From contig CAVDMS010000031.1 of the NCBI GenBank assembly GCA_963610045.1, positions 1 to 18,188 on the forward strand: a DNA stretch of 18,188 nucleotides, in the 5' to 3' direction. Below are positions 1 to 7,080 of this stretch, piece after piece. The DNA comes from F23-B02 sp963610045 (GTDB taxonomy: Bacteria > Bacillota > Clostridia > Oscillospirales > Oscillospiraceae). The notes beneath the pieces were generated by a model. The model was not told the DNA's origin. It was given only the letters and a program-made list of their open reading frames with translations, and made no database searches. The translations under genes were made by a program, and so were the position numbers. Positions within the stretch are counted from its first letter, which is position 1. Each line of letters begins with the position of its first letter.

Positions 1-1008
1 GGTGCCGGGTCTGCGTGAGTACGGGAAAATGTGAGCGTCTGAAAATCCGACCTTTTCGATGAAATCAAGCGTCGTGCGCTGATCCTCGTCGCTTTCGCCG
101 GGGAAGCCCACGATAATATCGCAGGTTATCCCGCAGTCGGGGAAGTATTTCCGCAACAGCTCCGTTTTTTCGAAAAAGGTTGCGGTATCGTATTTGCGGT
201 TCATGTTTTTAAGCGTCCTGTCGCAGCCGGATTGCAGCGAAAGGTGGAAGTGCCGGCACAGCGTTCCGAGCGACGCAAGGCGACGGCAGAAGTCCTCGGT
301 TATGACTGTCGGCTCAAGCGAGCCGAGACGCAGCCGCATATCGGGCGCCGCCTCCGCAATTGCGCACACGACGTCGGCAAGGCTCGGCTTCCCCTCAAGA
401 TCGACGCCGTAGGAGGCGATCTCGATGCCCGTCAGCACAAGCTCCCTGTACCCTTCGGAGCAGAGCTTTGCGGCAGCGGCTGCGGCGTCGGCAATAGGCA
501 GGCTTCTGAGGCGCCCCCTCGTGTACGGGATTATGCAGTAGGTACAGAAGTTCACGCAGCCGTCCTGAATTTTGAGCAGCGCTCTCGTTCTGCCCTCTGC
601 GGCTCCCGCAGGCAGCTCCTCGAACACACGCCGCTCAAAGGGCTTATCGACGCAGCGCTCCGATGCGCCCTCGGCGCAGGCTCTCTCTATGGCATCGACG
701 AGCTTCACCCTGTCGCCGGTGCCGAAAATGACGTCGGCGCCGAGCTTTGCGGCGGTATCGGGGCTGAGCTGCGAATAGCAGCCGGACACCGCAACGACCG
801 CACCGGGGTTTTCCTCACGCAGACGGTTTATCGCCTGTCTCGACTTGCGCCCCGCCTCGGCGGTCACGGCGCAGGTGTTCACGATGACGGCGTCGGCGGT
901 CTCGCCCTCCGCCGCCTGCGTATGACCGTGTTCGCAGAGCAGCGTTTCCATCGCCTGAGTTTCGTACTGGTTGACCTTGCAGCCCAAAGTGTATATAATG
1001 TATTTCAT
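1..1008 (-). CDS. mtaB: tRNA t6A37 methylthiotransferase MtaB, C-terminus cut by window edge
   Basis: A radical-SAM methylthiotransferase that converts t6A37 to ms2t6A37 in tRNAs reading ANN codons, using SAM and two [4Fe-4S] clusters. The frame is open from the ATG at 1008 to base 1 (336 codons); the family is usually about 430 aa, so roughly 100 C-terminal residues, including the TRAM region, lie outside. Visible signatures are the N-terminal UPF0004 cysteines in LGCKVN (C10), NTCAVT (C46) and SGCYSQ (C77), then the radical-SAM motif C151-VNF-C155-TY-C158. The LGCKVNQYE start and GCVNFCTYCIIPYTRGR loop favour MtaB over MiaB or RimO. A GGAG-type site precedes the ATG. It diverges from the cysteine desulfurase at 1035 with 26 bp between start codons. 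A sulfur-donor neighbour for a thiolating enzyme is suggestive, but functional linkage is inference. Confidence 0.93.
   Translation of the reverse strand, partial: MKYIIYTLGCKVNQYETQAMETLLCEHGHTQAAEGETADAVIVNTCAVTAEAGRKSRQAINRLREENPGAVVAVSGCYSQLSPDTAAKLGADVIFGTGDRVKLVDAIERACAEGASERCVDKPFERRVFEELPAGAAEGRTRALLKIQDGCVNFCTYCIIPYTRGRLRSLPIADAAAAAAKLCSEGYRELVLTGIEIASYGVDLEGKPSLADVVCAIAEAAPDMRLRLGSLEPTVITEDFCRRLASLGTLCRHFHLSLQSGCDRTLKNMNRKYDTATFFEKTELLRKYFPDCGITCDIIVGFPGESDEDQRTTLDFIEKVGFSDAHIFPYSRRPGT
971..999 (+). promoter_or_regulatory. SigA-type promoter for the cysteine desulfurase, inside mtaB codons 4-13
   Basis: TTGACC at 971-976 and a perfect TATAAT at 994-999 are separated by 17 bp. The predicted start is near 1006, giving a leader of about 29 nt that carries the AAGGAG site before the ATG at 1035. 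The promoter lies wholly within the antisense strand of the first mtaB codons because the intergenic gap is too short. No equally good promoter for mtaB is visible inside the desulfurase gene. Confidence 0.7.
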
Positions 1009-1015
1009 CGTAAAT

Positions 1016-1028
1016 CTCTCCTAAGGAG
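1016..1028. promoter_or_regulatory. Overlapping back-to-back ribosome binding sites
   Basis: The near-palindrome CTCCTAAGGAG at 1018-1028 supplies AAGGAG to the plus-strand gene (6 nt before its ATG) and AGGAG to mtaB on the minus strand. Both Shine-Dalgarno sequences therefore occupy the same few base pairs. Confidence 0.75.
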
Positions 1029-1034
1029 TACAAA

Positions 1035-2165
1035 ATGGAAATCTATCTTGACAACGCCGCCACAACGAGAGTCTGCGACGAAGCGGCACAGACGGCGTTT
1101 GAAACCATGACATCGTTTTACGGCAACCCCAGCTCGACCCACACCAAGGGGCGTGAGGCGGCAGCCGTTCTGACAAAGGCAAGGGGGCAGGTCGCCTCCG
1201 CCCTCGGCTGCAAGCCGTCGGAGCTTTTCTTTACCTCCTGCGGCTCGGAAAGCGACAACTGGGCGATCCTTTGCGGAGCCGAGGCGATGAAGCACCGGGG
1301 AAGGCACGTTATAAGCTCACTTACAGAGCATGATGCGGTGAGAAAGTCCCTCTCGGAGCTTGAGCGCCGGGGCTTTGAGGTTACCCGCCTTGCGCCCGAA
1401 GCCGACGGGAGCATAAGCGTCTCGGCGCTTGCCGAGGCTCTGCGCCCCGACACCGTGCTTGTGAGCTTTATGACCGTCAACAACGAGACTGGCGGCATAA
1501 CGGACATCGCCGCCATGCGCCGTCTGCTCGACGAGCGGGGTTCATTCGCACTCCTGCACACGGATGCGGTGCAGGCGTTTATGAAGCTGCCCTTCACCGC
1601 AAAGGGCTGCGGTGCGGACATGATCTCGATAAGCGGTCACAAGATCCACGCACCCAAGGGCATAGGCGCATTGTATATCAAAAGCGGGGTGAAAATCAAG
1701 CCCTATATACTCGGCGGAGCGCAGGAGAGCGGTCTGCGGGCAGGCACCGAGCCGATGCCGCAGATAGCCGCCTTCGGCACGGCGGCGGAGATCGCCAACG
1801 CTCGCTTTGCCGAGACGCAGAAGCAGCTTTCGGAGCTTCGGGCTTACACCGCCGAAAGGCTCACGTCGCTCATACCGCAGCTCGTCCTCATCGGCGGCGG
1901 CGCACCGCACATACTCAGCGTATCGCTCCCCGGCTGGCGGAGCGAGGTGCTGATGAACTTCCTTGAGGCGGATGGGATATTTGTCTCCCGCAGCTCCGCC
2001 TGCAAGAAGGGCGCAAGAAGCCACGTCCTCGAAGCGATCGGACTTCCCGCAAAGGTCATCGACGGCGCTCTGCGCATAAGCTTTTCACGCTACAACACTC
2101 TTGATGACGCAGATGCGCTCTGCGCTTCCCTGCTCCGTGCGTCGCAGACCCTTGCGCATAGATAA
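1035..2165 (+). CDS. Cysteine desulfurase, NifS/IscS-like family (aminotransferase class V)
   Basis: A PLP enzyme that removes sulfur from L-cysteine to form an enzyme persulfide used for Fe-S clusters or tRNA thiolation. The 376 aa give the full family length. The N-terminus IYLDNAATT is the classic opening. His99 in LTEHDAV would stack on PLP, Lys203 in SISGHKIHAPKG is the Schiff-base lysine, and Cys323 in SRSSACKKGARSHVL is the persulfide cysteine. The SSAC-KKG loop differs from the SSACTSG of IscS. It resembles the clostridial desulfurases often paired with thiI, but no scaffold (iscU/sufU) or thiI is visible here, so the sulfur acceptor is unknown. The ATG is set by AAGGAG six bases upstream. 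It is transcribed alone and ends at a bidirectional terminator. Confidence 0.93.
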   Translation: MEIYLDNAATTRVCDEAAQTAFETMTSFYGNPSSTHTKGREAAAVLTKARGQVASALGCKPSELFFTSCGSESDNWAILCGAEAMKHRGRHVISSLTEHDAVRKSLSELERRGFEVTRLAPEADGSISVSALAEALRPDTVLVSFMTVNNETGGITDIAAMRRLLDERGSFALLHTDAVQAFMKLPFTAKGCGADMISISGHKIHAPKGIGALYIKSGVKIKPYILGGAQESGLRAGTEPMPQIAAFGTAAEIANARFAETQKQLSELRAYTAERLTSLIPQLVLIGGGAPHILSVSLPGWRSEVLMNFLEADGIFVSRSSACKKGARSHVLEAIGLPAKVIDGALRISFSRYNTLDDADALCASLLRASQTLAHR

Positions 2166-2171
2166 ATTTTA

Positions 2172-2214
2172 ATAATAAAAACGCTTTCGGAGAAACCGAA
2201 AGCGTTTTTATTAT
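2172..2214. terminator. Bidirectional intrinsic terminator between convergent genes
   Basis: A 19-bp perfect stem (2172-2190 with 2196-2214) closes an AGAAA loop. The core is ACGCTTTCGG / CCGAAAGCGT, with an A-rich 5' flank and a T-rich 3' flank on both strands. It serves the desulfurase (plus) and the AI-2E permease (minus), whose stop codon is only 2 bases beyond the stem. Confidence 0.92.
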
Positions 2215-2216
2215 CT

Positions 2217-3545
2217 TTACTTTTTATCTTCCTGTGCGTCCTCGGTTTTCGGTTCCTCGGACTTCGGCTCCTCCGCCATTACAATGGTGGGCGGGACCTT
2301 CACAAGCTCGCCCGTTTGCGGTTCTATATAGTCGAGGTCCTCGTAGCTTGCGTCGTCATCGGGCAGATTGCGCTTGCGGAGCCTGCGCTCTATGAGCGTC
2401 TTGATGCCGGTGTATATGACCACGAACACGGGAACGCCCAAAAGCATACCCCAGAAGCCGAACAGTCCGCCGCCGAGTATGATCGCAAACATTACCCAGA
2501 AGCCGTTTATGCCGACGGAGCCGCCCATTATCTTGGGGCAGATGATATTGCCGTCAACCTGCTGGAGAGCAACGATGAATATGACGAATATAAGGCACTT
2601 GAAGGGATCGACCATAAGCACCAGAAGTCCCGACGGTATGCCGCCGATGAACGGTCCGAAGAACGGAATGACGTTCGTTGCGCCGACGACCACCGCAATG
2701 AGCAGCGCATAGGGTATCTTCAGTATGCTGCATCCGATGAAGCACAAAATGCCGACTATAAGTGCGTCGGTGAGCTGACCCGTGATGAAGTTGCGGAAGG
2801 TCTGATTCGTAAACTTCAGAACGGAGTTTACGCGCTTTGCGTTTTTCGGCTTGCAGATGCAGTACAGGAATTTCTTGAAATGGGTGCGGACGGATTCCTT
2901 GTTATACAATACATATATGGAAACGATCATGCCGATGACGACATTGTAGATGCCCATGACGACGCTGTAAACGCCGCTCGTCACGTCCGCAATGATGGTA
3001 TCCATATTGGGCAGGACGGTATTCTGCGCCCACTTTATAAGCGTGTTGTTCAGGTTCCCGAATATCGCCTCTGCGTACTTGTCCATTTCGGGGTGGTTTG
3101 CAAGCAGCTTGTCAAGCTTTGCATACGCCTTCGTGAGATAGTCCGGCGCTGCGGTGACTATGCTTTCGATGCTGGCATACAGCTGCGGTATTACAAGATA
3201 CAGTAGAGCCGAAATGAGCAGTATCATAAGTATTTCCGAAAGAAATACCGAAAGTCCCCTCGCCAGCTTTTTGCGCCGCTTCATCTTCGGGTGCGTCTCG
3301 TAGAGATTCTTCGTGAGCGGGCTGAAGAGCTTGCTCTCGAATATGTTCATAAACGGCAGCAGCAGATACGATATCACAAAGCCCCACACAAAGGGATTAA
3401 GTATGCTGAGAAGCTCCCCTAAAACGCTGAACACATCTCCCAGATAGTCCAGTCCGAAATAAAACAGTATACTGGCGGCAACGACGATGAATGCCGTTAG
3501 GCCCCAACGGAAGTACTGGGTATTCGATTTAATACGCCGCTTCAT
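2217..3545 (-). CDS. AI-2E family transporter (DUF20/PerM superfamily membrane protein)
   Basis: A multipass inner-membrane protein of the AI-2E/PerM family, whose members are linked to autoinducer-2 export (TqsA), peptide export or ion antiport; the substrate here cannot be assigned. Hydrophobic segments run through FIVVAASILFYFGL near the N-terminus, a pair around residues 40-65 and 95-120, then a long soluble stretch. The conserved C-terminal block follows: GQLTDALIVGILCFIGC, PYALLIAVVVGATNVIPFFGPFIGGIPS, QQVDGNIICPKIMG and GFWGMLLGVPVFVVIY. The last 50 residues are charged and end in a Glu/Lys tail. The start is ambiguous: GTG at 3548 and ATG at 3545 are adjacent codons after a GAGGGGG site, and I chose the ATG. 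It has its own near-consensus promoter. Confidence 0.9.
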   Translation of the reverse strand: MKRRIKSNTQYFRWGLTAFIVVAASILFYFGLDYLGDVFSVLGELLSILNPFVWGFVISYLLLPFMNIFESKLFSPLTKNLYETHPKMKRRKKLARGLSVFLSEILMILLISALLYLVIPQLYASIESIVTAAPDYLTKAYAKLDKLLANHPEMDKYAEAIFGNLNNTLIKWAQNTVLPNMDTIIADVTSGVYSVVMGIYNVVIGMIVSIYVLYNKESVRTHFKKFLYCICKPKNAKRVNSVLKFTNQTFRNFITGQLTDALIVGILCFIGCSILKIPYALLIAVVVGATNVIPFFGPFIGGIPSGLLVLMVDPFKCLIFVIFIVALQQVDGNIICPKIMGGSVGINGFWVMFAIILGGGLFGFWGMLLGVPVFVVIYTGIKTLIERRLRKRNLPDDDASYEDLDYIEPQTGELVKVPPTIVMAEEPKSEEPKTEDAQEDKK

Positions 3546-3578
3546 CACTTTCCCCCTCGCAATGTACTTAGCCTTTTA

Positions 3579-3607
3579 ATTTTACTATTGCCGCAATGCA
3601 ACGTCAA
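3579..3607 (-). promoter_or_regulatory. SigA-type promoter for the AI-2E permease
   Basis: On the minus strand TTGACG (3602-3607) and TAAAAT (3579-3584) are spaced by exactly 17 bp. Transcription would start near 3572, giving a leader of about 27 nt carrying the GAGGGGG ribosome site. Confidence 0.75.
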
Positions 3608-3652
3608 TAACTATTCTGTGAATTTTTCGCATAATTATAATATTCCTGCATA

Positions 3653-3669
3653 TGTGTTATGTAAACACA
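3653..3669. repeat. Operator-like inverted repeat TGTGTT-N5-AACACA
   Basis: Six-base perfect arms with a 5-bp spacer, 17 bp overall, about 45 bp upstream of the AI-2E -35. The size and symmetry fit a dimeric regulator site. No regulator is identified, and chance occurrence in AT-rich DNA is possible. Confidence 0.3.
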
Positions 3670-3706
3670 ATATGGATATTTCCCGTCAAAGCATTGTGCC
3701 AATGAC

Positions 3707-3778
3707 TGTTGAAAACTGTGTTGAAAGTGTTTAAAACTCTGTATTTGCAAGCACTTTGTTCATTGTGTGTTCATTATT
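3707..3778. repeat. Two pairs of helical-phase direct repeats
   Basis: TGTTGAAAACTG (3707-3718) is followed immediately by TGTTGAAAGTGT (3719-3730), a 12-bp period. TGTTCATTGTG (3757-3767) is followed immediately by TGTTCATTATT (3768-3778), an 11-bp period. All four units begin TGTT. They lie 90-165 bp upstream of the carboxypeptidase start, where an activator or repressor could bind one face of the helix. Confidence 0.35.
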
Positions 3779-3869
3779 GCACGATTCATTTGTGTCGAAT
3801 AAAGCATAATCCTGTCAACCTGCATTATCCGATACCCGCCCCTCATAGTATGTCTCGGAGGGATATGCC

Positions 3870-5015
3870 ATGAAAAGAATGCTGTTTACACTGCTGGCTG
3901 CGCTTCAGCTCTTCGGCGGCGCCGCTGCATCCGAAACGCTCCGCGACGACGCAATAGACATCAAAGCCCCCTCTGCCGTTTTGATGGAAAAGCAAAGCGG
4001 CGAGGTGATATACGAGAAAAACGCACACGAGCGCATGGCGCCCGCAAGCGTCACGAAGGTGATGACCATGCTGCTCATCGTCGAGGCGATCGAAAACGGC
4101 GATATTTCGCTCGACGACACCGTTATCGCATCCGAGAGGGCGGCTTCCTTCGGCGGAAGCTGCGTTTTCCTTGAGGAGGGCGAGAAGATGAGCGTCCACG
4201 AGATGCTCAAGTGCATCTCCGTCGTATCGGCAAACGACTGTGCCGTTGCGATGGCGGAGCATCTGTGCGGCTCGGAGCAAAGCTTCGTCGAGCGCATGAA
4301 CGCAAGAGCCGAAGAGCTCGGAATGAAAAACACGCACTTTACAAACTGCACCGGGCTTTTTGACGACAGCGACCACTACACGAGCGCATACGACATTGCG
4401 CTAATGTCGAGAGAGCTTATACGGCACGATCTCATAAAGGACTACACCACGATATGGATGGACTCCATACGCAACGGCGAATTCGGACTTTCAAATACCA
4501 ACAAGCTCGTCTACTACTACGAGGGCTGCACCGGACTTAAAACCGGCTTTACCTCGCTTGCGATGTACTGTCTGTCTGCGACCGCCATGCGTGACGGCGT
4601 AGAGTACATTGCGGTCATAATGCACGCCGAAAGCGTCGATTCGAGAAACAACGACGCAAAGGCGCTTTTAAACTACGCCTTTGCAAACTACACTCTCTGT
4701 CCCCTGCGGCAGGGGTCTGCCCTACCCCCGGTCTCCGTTGAGCTGGGCAAGGGCGACTGCGTACAGCCGGAGTACACGGGTCCCGAAGCGGCGCTAATCT
4801 CAAAGCAGGGTTCGGGCAATATCGAATATAAGCTTGATCTTCCCGACTCCGTGGCGGCGCCCGTCAAAAAGGGCGACAGCCTCGGCAGCATGAGCGTTCT
4901 GATAAACGGGCAGGAAGCGTACAGCGTACCCCTCGTCGCCTCTCACGACGTGCAGAGGATGGGACTTTCGGATATTTTCCTCAGTCTCGTCGGCAGTCTT
5001 TTAGGTCAGAACTGA
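3870..5015 (+). CDS. Serine-type D-alanyl-D-alanine carboxypeptidase (DacF/PBP5-like)
   Basis: A low-molecular-weight penicillin-binding protein that trims the terminal D-Ala from peptidoglycan pentapeptides outside the cytoplasmic membrane. The 381 aa begin with a signal peptide (KR then a hydrophobic stretch, likely cut near AAAS, residues 18-21). The three active-site motifs are all present and correctly spaced: SVTK 60-63, SAN 120-122 and KTG 224-226. A short C-terminal PBP5_C-like beta domain (about 280-355) and a hydrophobic tail that may act as a membrane anchor follow. Family S11 assignment is secure. The exact paralogue (dacF versus dacA/dacB) is not, so no symbol is given. GGAGGG lies 7 nt before the ATG. 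A small GC hairpin (4701-4715) falls in the linker after the catalytic domain. Confidence 0.93.
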   Translation: MKRMLFTLLAALQLFGGAAASETLRDDAIDIKAPSAVLMEKQSGEVIYEKNAHERMAPASVTKVMTMLLIVEAIENGDISLDDTVIASERAASFGGSCVFLEEGEKMSVHEMLKCISVVSANDCAVAMAEHLCGSEQSFVERMNARAEELGMKNTHFTNCTGLFDDSDHYTSAYDIALMSRELIRHDLIKDYTTIWMDSIRNGEFGLSNTNKLVYYYEGCTGLKTGFTSLAMYCLSATAMRDGVEYIAVIMHAESVDSRNNDAKALLNYAFANYTLCPLRQGSALPPVSVELGKGDCVQPEYTGPEAALISKQGSGNIEYKLDLPDSVAAPVKKGDSLGSMSVLINGQEAYSVPLVASHDVQRMGLSDIFLSLVGSLLGQN

Positions 5016-5086
5016 CAATTTTCTTGCCTTTCAGCGTATTTTTGCACTAAATATGGGGTATTTATATCGTTGCCTCCACAATTTAC

Positions 5087-5114
5087 TTGATTTTTAGATA
5101 AACAGGAGTATAAT
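5087..5114 (+). promoter_or_regulatory. SigA-type promoter for pgi
   Basis: TTGATT (5087-5092) and a perfect TATAAT (5109-5114) are spaced by 16 bp. The predicted start is near 5121, about 25 nt before the start codon, with a TGGAGG ribosome site in between. It separates pgi from the carboxypeptidase gene, after which no intrinsic terminator is visible. Confidence 0.72.
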
Positions 5115-5145
5115 AAACGCAATTCAAAAACAATGGAGGCAGCAT

Positions 5146-6420
5146 ATGGTCAGAGTGGATTTATCGGGCGCTGCGGCGTTCTTCGATCCGGCAGGTCCGG
5201 ACTACGCCGCCGCAGCCAAGGCTCATAGAGATTTGGTTGACGGCACCGGCGCAGGAAGTGAATTTACGGGCTGGCTCAACCTTCCCGCAAGGATAAAAGA
5301 CGGCGAGCTTAAAAGCATCCTCGCCGCCGCTCAGAAAATAAGATCACGCTCAAAGGCGCTCGTCGTCATCGGCATCGGCGGCTCCTATCTCGGAGCAAAG
5401 GGCGCTATCGAGCTTCTCCGTCCCGTTCCCTCGGAGGATGACCCCATGATCCTCTTTGCCGGAAACGGACTTTCCCCCGATGCGCTCACCGACATTATCG
5501 AAAAGCTCGGCGACCGTGATTTCGACGTGAACGTCATCTCGAAATCCGGCACCACGCTTGAGCCGGCAATAGCCTTCCGTGTGTTCAGGAAGCTGCTTCG
5601 TGATAAGTACGGCGCCGCCGCAAAGAAGCACATTTTTGCGACGACCGACTCAGCAAAGGGCGTTTTGAAGTCCATGGCGGACGCCGAGGGCTGGGAATGC
5701 TTCGTCGTTCCCGACGACGTCGGCGGCAGGTACAGCGTCCTGTCGGCGGTCGGACTTCTGCCCATGGCGGTCGCCGGTATCGACGTGAAGACGGTCGTAA
5801 ACCGTGCGATCGAGGAGCTTAAAGCGCTCGATCTCCGTTCGCCCGAAAACCCCGCATGGCAGTACGCCGCCGCAAGGCAGCACCTTTACGGCAGGGGCAG
5901 AGGCATTGAGATACTCGCCTGCTACGAGCCTTCCTTCCGCTTCATGGCGGAGTGGTGGAAGCAGCTTTACGGTGAGAGCGAGGGCAAAAACGGTATCGGC
6001 ATCTACCCCGCCTCCGTCGAGCTTACCGCCGATCTGCACTCCATGGGTCAGTATATTCAGGACGGACCGAGAACGCTCATCGAAACGGTCGTGAGCTTTG
6101 ATAAGCCCCGGCACGCCTTCCCGCTGCCCTTTGAGATGGGCGACCCCGACGGACTCAACTATCTTGCGGGCAAGGACCTCGGCGACATTTGTGCGACCGC
6201 AGCCGAGGCGGTGAAGTCCGCCCACATATCCGGCGGCGTTCCGAACATCGTCATCAGCGTACCGTCGAGGGACGAAGCGGGCTTTGCCGCTCTCGTCTGC
6301 TTCTTCGAGGTCGCCTGCGCCATTTCCGGCTATATGTCCGGCGTTAATCCCTTCGATCAGCCCGGCGTGGAGGCTTATAAAAAGAATATGTTCCGTCTGC
6401 TCGGCAAGCCCGGCACATGA
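5146..6420 (+). CDS. pgi: Glucose-6-phosphate isomerase
   Basis: Cytoplasmic enzyme interconverting glucose 6-phosphate and fructose 6-phosphate at the entry to glycolysis and gluconeogenesis. At 424 aa it belongs to the compact Firmicutes/thermophile-type PGI rather than the 550-aa enterobacterial form. Visible motifs are IGIGGSYLGAKG (75-86), the phosphate-binding KSGTT (133-137), signature 1 DDVGGRYSVLSAVGL (190-204), catalytic Glu277 in LYGESEGK, the conserved His298 in DLHSMGQ and signature 2 NPFDQPGVEAYKK (401-413) with the C-terminal catalytic lysine. A TGGAGG site 8 nt before the ATG fixes the start. It has its own promoter and appears monocistronic or weakly linked to the next gene. 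Confidence 0.96.
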   Translation: MVRVDLSGAAAFFDPAGPDYAAAAKAHRDLVDGTGAGSEFTGWLNLPARIKDGELKSILAAAQKIRSRSKALVVIGIGGSYLGAKGAIELLRPVPSEDDPMILFAGNGLSPDALTDIIEKLGDRDFDVNVISKSGTTLEPAIAFRVFRKLLRDKYGAAAKKHIFATTDSAKGVLKSMADAEGWECFVVPDDVGGRYSVLSAVGLLPMAVAGIDVKTVVNRAIEELKALDLRSPENPAWQYAAARQHLYGRGRGIEILACYEPSFRFMAEWWKQLYGESEGKNGIGIYPASVELTADLHSMGQYIQDGPRTLIETVVSFDKPRHAFPLPFEMGDPDGLNYLAGKDLGDICATAAEAVKSAHISGGVPNIVISVPSRDEAGFAALVCFFEVACAISGYMSGVNPFDQPGVEAYKKNMFRLLGKPGT

Positions 6421-6440
6421 TTTTCGGCAAAATGTGCAAA

Positions 6441-6455
6441 TTCCGGCTGCCGGAA
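6441..6455. repeat. Short perfect hairpin downstream of pgi, no U-tract
   Basis: TTCCGG and CCGGAA flank a CTG loop, 20 bases past the pgi stop. There is no T-run afterwards, so it is not a canonical terminator. It could protect the pgi mRNA 3' end or do nothing. Confidence 0.35.
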
Positions 6456-6464
6456 AGAAAGGTC

Positions 6465-6493
6465 TTGCTTTACGCTCGAAAAGATGTTAATCT
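6465..6493 (+). promoter_or_regulatory. Weak candidate promoter for the P-loop protein gene
   Basis: TTGCTT (6465-6470) and TAATCT (6488-6493) have 17-bp spacing but a poor -10. A TATATAA stretch at 6498 is an alternative. The gene may also be read through from pgi. Confidence 0.3.
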
Positions 6494-6528
6494 GATTATA
6501 TAAATCACAACAAAGGAGCGTGGTCACA

Positions 6529-6942
6529 ATGGTTAAGTTGATCCTGGGTCTCAAAGGCTCCGGTAAAACAAAGAAGCTCGTGGATCTCGTCCGTGAAGCC
6601 GTGAAGATGGAAAACGGCGACGTGGTCTGCATCGAAAAGGAAAAGAAGCTCACTTACGATATTCCCTATCAGGCAAGGCTTATCGAGGCCGGGTCTTATG
6701 ACACGGGTTCTTATGAATTTATAAAAGGCTTTATTTGCGGCCTTCATTCCGGCAACTACGACATCACTCATGTCTTTGTAGATAATTTTTATAAGATCGT
6801 CAGCAACAAGGATCCCGTCGTTTTCGGCGAATTTCTTGATTGGCTGGAGGACTTTTCCGAGAAGGAAAAAATTGAATTTGTCATCAGCGTCACCATGGAT
6901 CCCGACACCGTTGGCGATGCAATTAAGAAATATATGATCTGA
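6529..6942 (+). CDS. Small P-loop NTPase-like protein of unknown function
   Basis: A 137-aa cytoplasmic protein with an N-terminal Walker A motif GLKGSGKT (residues 7-14) and a Walker-B-like strand HVFVDNF with Asp85. No signal peptide or membrane segment is present. Proteins of this kind in clostridial genomes are, as I recall, sometimes labelled twitching motility protein PilT. This one is less than half the length of PilT and shows no pilus genes nearby, so I do not accept that name. The size and layout suggest a minimal nucleotide-binding or kinase-like fold; substrate unknown. The in-frame GTG at 6520 sits only one base after AAAGGAG, whereas the ATG at 6529 has a 10-nt spacing and is preferred. 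It ends at a strong terminator. Confidence 0.8.
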   Translation: MVKLILGLKGSGKTKKLVDLVREAVKMENGDVVCIEKEKKLTYDIPYQARLIEAGSYDTGSYEFIKGFICGLHSGNYDITHVFVDNFYKIVSNKDPVVFGEFLDWLEDFSEKEKIEFVISVTMDPDTVGDAIKKYMI

Positions 6943-6964
6943 AAACCCTGCGTTTTCAATACTT

Positions 6965-7008
6965 TCTGCCGTTTCCCCTTATTGAGGAGACGGCAGATTG
7001 TTTTTTTA
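6965..7008 (+). terminator. Intrinsic terminator after the P-loop gene
   Basis: The stem is TCTGCCGT... (from 6965) with ...ACGGCAGA (to 6997), about 14 bp including G-U pairs, around a short loop. It is followed by TTGTTTTTTTA. It insulates the ABC importer operon, whose promoter starts 11 bp later. Confidence 0.88.
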
Positions 7009-7018
7009 TTAACACCTG

Positions 7019-7047
7019 TTGACTTTTGCACTTTGCGGTGCTATAGT
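7019..7047 (+). promoter_or_regulatory. Strong SigA-type promoter for the ABC importer operon
   Basis: TTGACT (7019-7024), a 17-bp spacer and TATAGT (7042-7047) match the consensus at 10 of 12 positions. The predicted start is near 7053-7055, giving a leader RNA of about 265 nt before the first structural gene. That leader holds the attenuator. Confidence 0.8.
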
Positions 7048-7080
7048 GATGCCATCCTAAAGGAAGGAGACGTAAACAGG

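Larger units (their letters stand above)
3549..3869. other. AT-rich divergent intergenic region, about 320 bp, no gene seen
   Basis: No credible ORF was found. The left part carries the AI-2E promoter. The middle holds an inverted repeat (TGTGTT at 3653-3658 and AACACA at 3664-3669) and two pairs of short direct repeats (listed separately). The right end carries the GGAGGG ribosome site for the carboxypeptidase. I cannot identify a clear SigA promoter for that gene; TTGCAC at 3777 lacks a good -10. Confidence 0.6.

Noticed and set aside
232..1110. 292-aa plus-strand ORF opposite mtaB
   Set aside because: It is a shadow of mtaB in GC-rich sequence, overlaps the desulfurase start and shows no domain-like features.
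2316..3206. 296-aa plus-strand ORF opposite the AI-2E permease
   Set aside because: Composition rich in Asp, Tyr, His and Ala is typical of the antisense of a membrane-protein gene; no ribosome site or motifs.
3707..3742. DnaA-box or replication-origin signal in the TGTTGAAA repeats
   Set aside because: No TTATCCACA-type boxes are present, and neither dnaA nor dnaN is in the window.
3804..3829. Sporulation-sigma-like promoter (GCATA ... CATTATC) before the D,D-carboxypeptidase gene
   Set aside because: It resembles SigF/SigG elements only loosely, with 14-bp spacing and a mismatched -10; too weak to annotate.
4701..4715. Palindrome CCCCTGCGGCAGGGG inside the carboxypeptidase gene
   Set aside because: It lies in a coding linker, occurs once in the window and has no flanking signals; not enough for a repeat family or site.
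5071..5140. TGCCTCCA upstream of pgi complementary to its TGGAGGCA ribosome site
   Set aside because: The upstream copy lies before the predicted transcription start, so the two would not be on the same RNA; likely coincidence.
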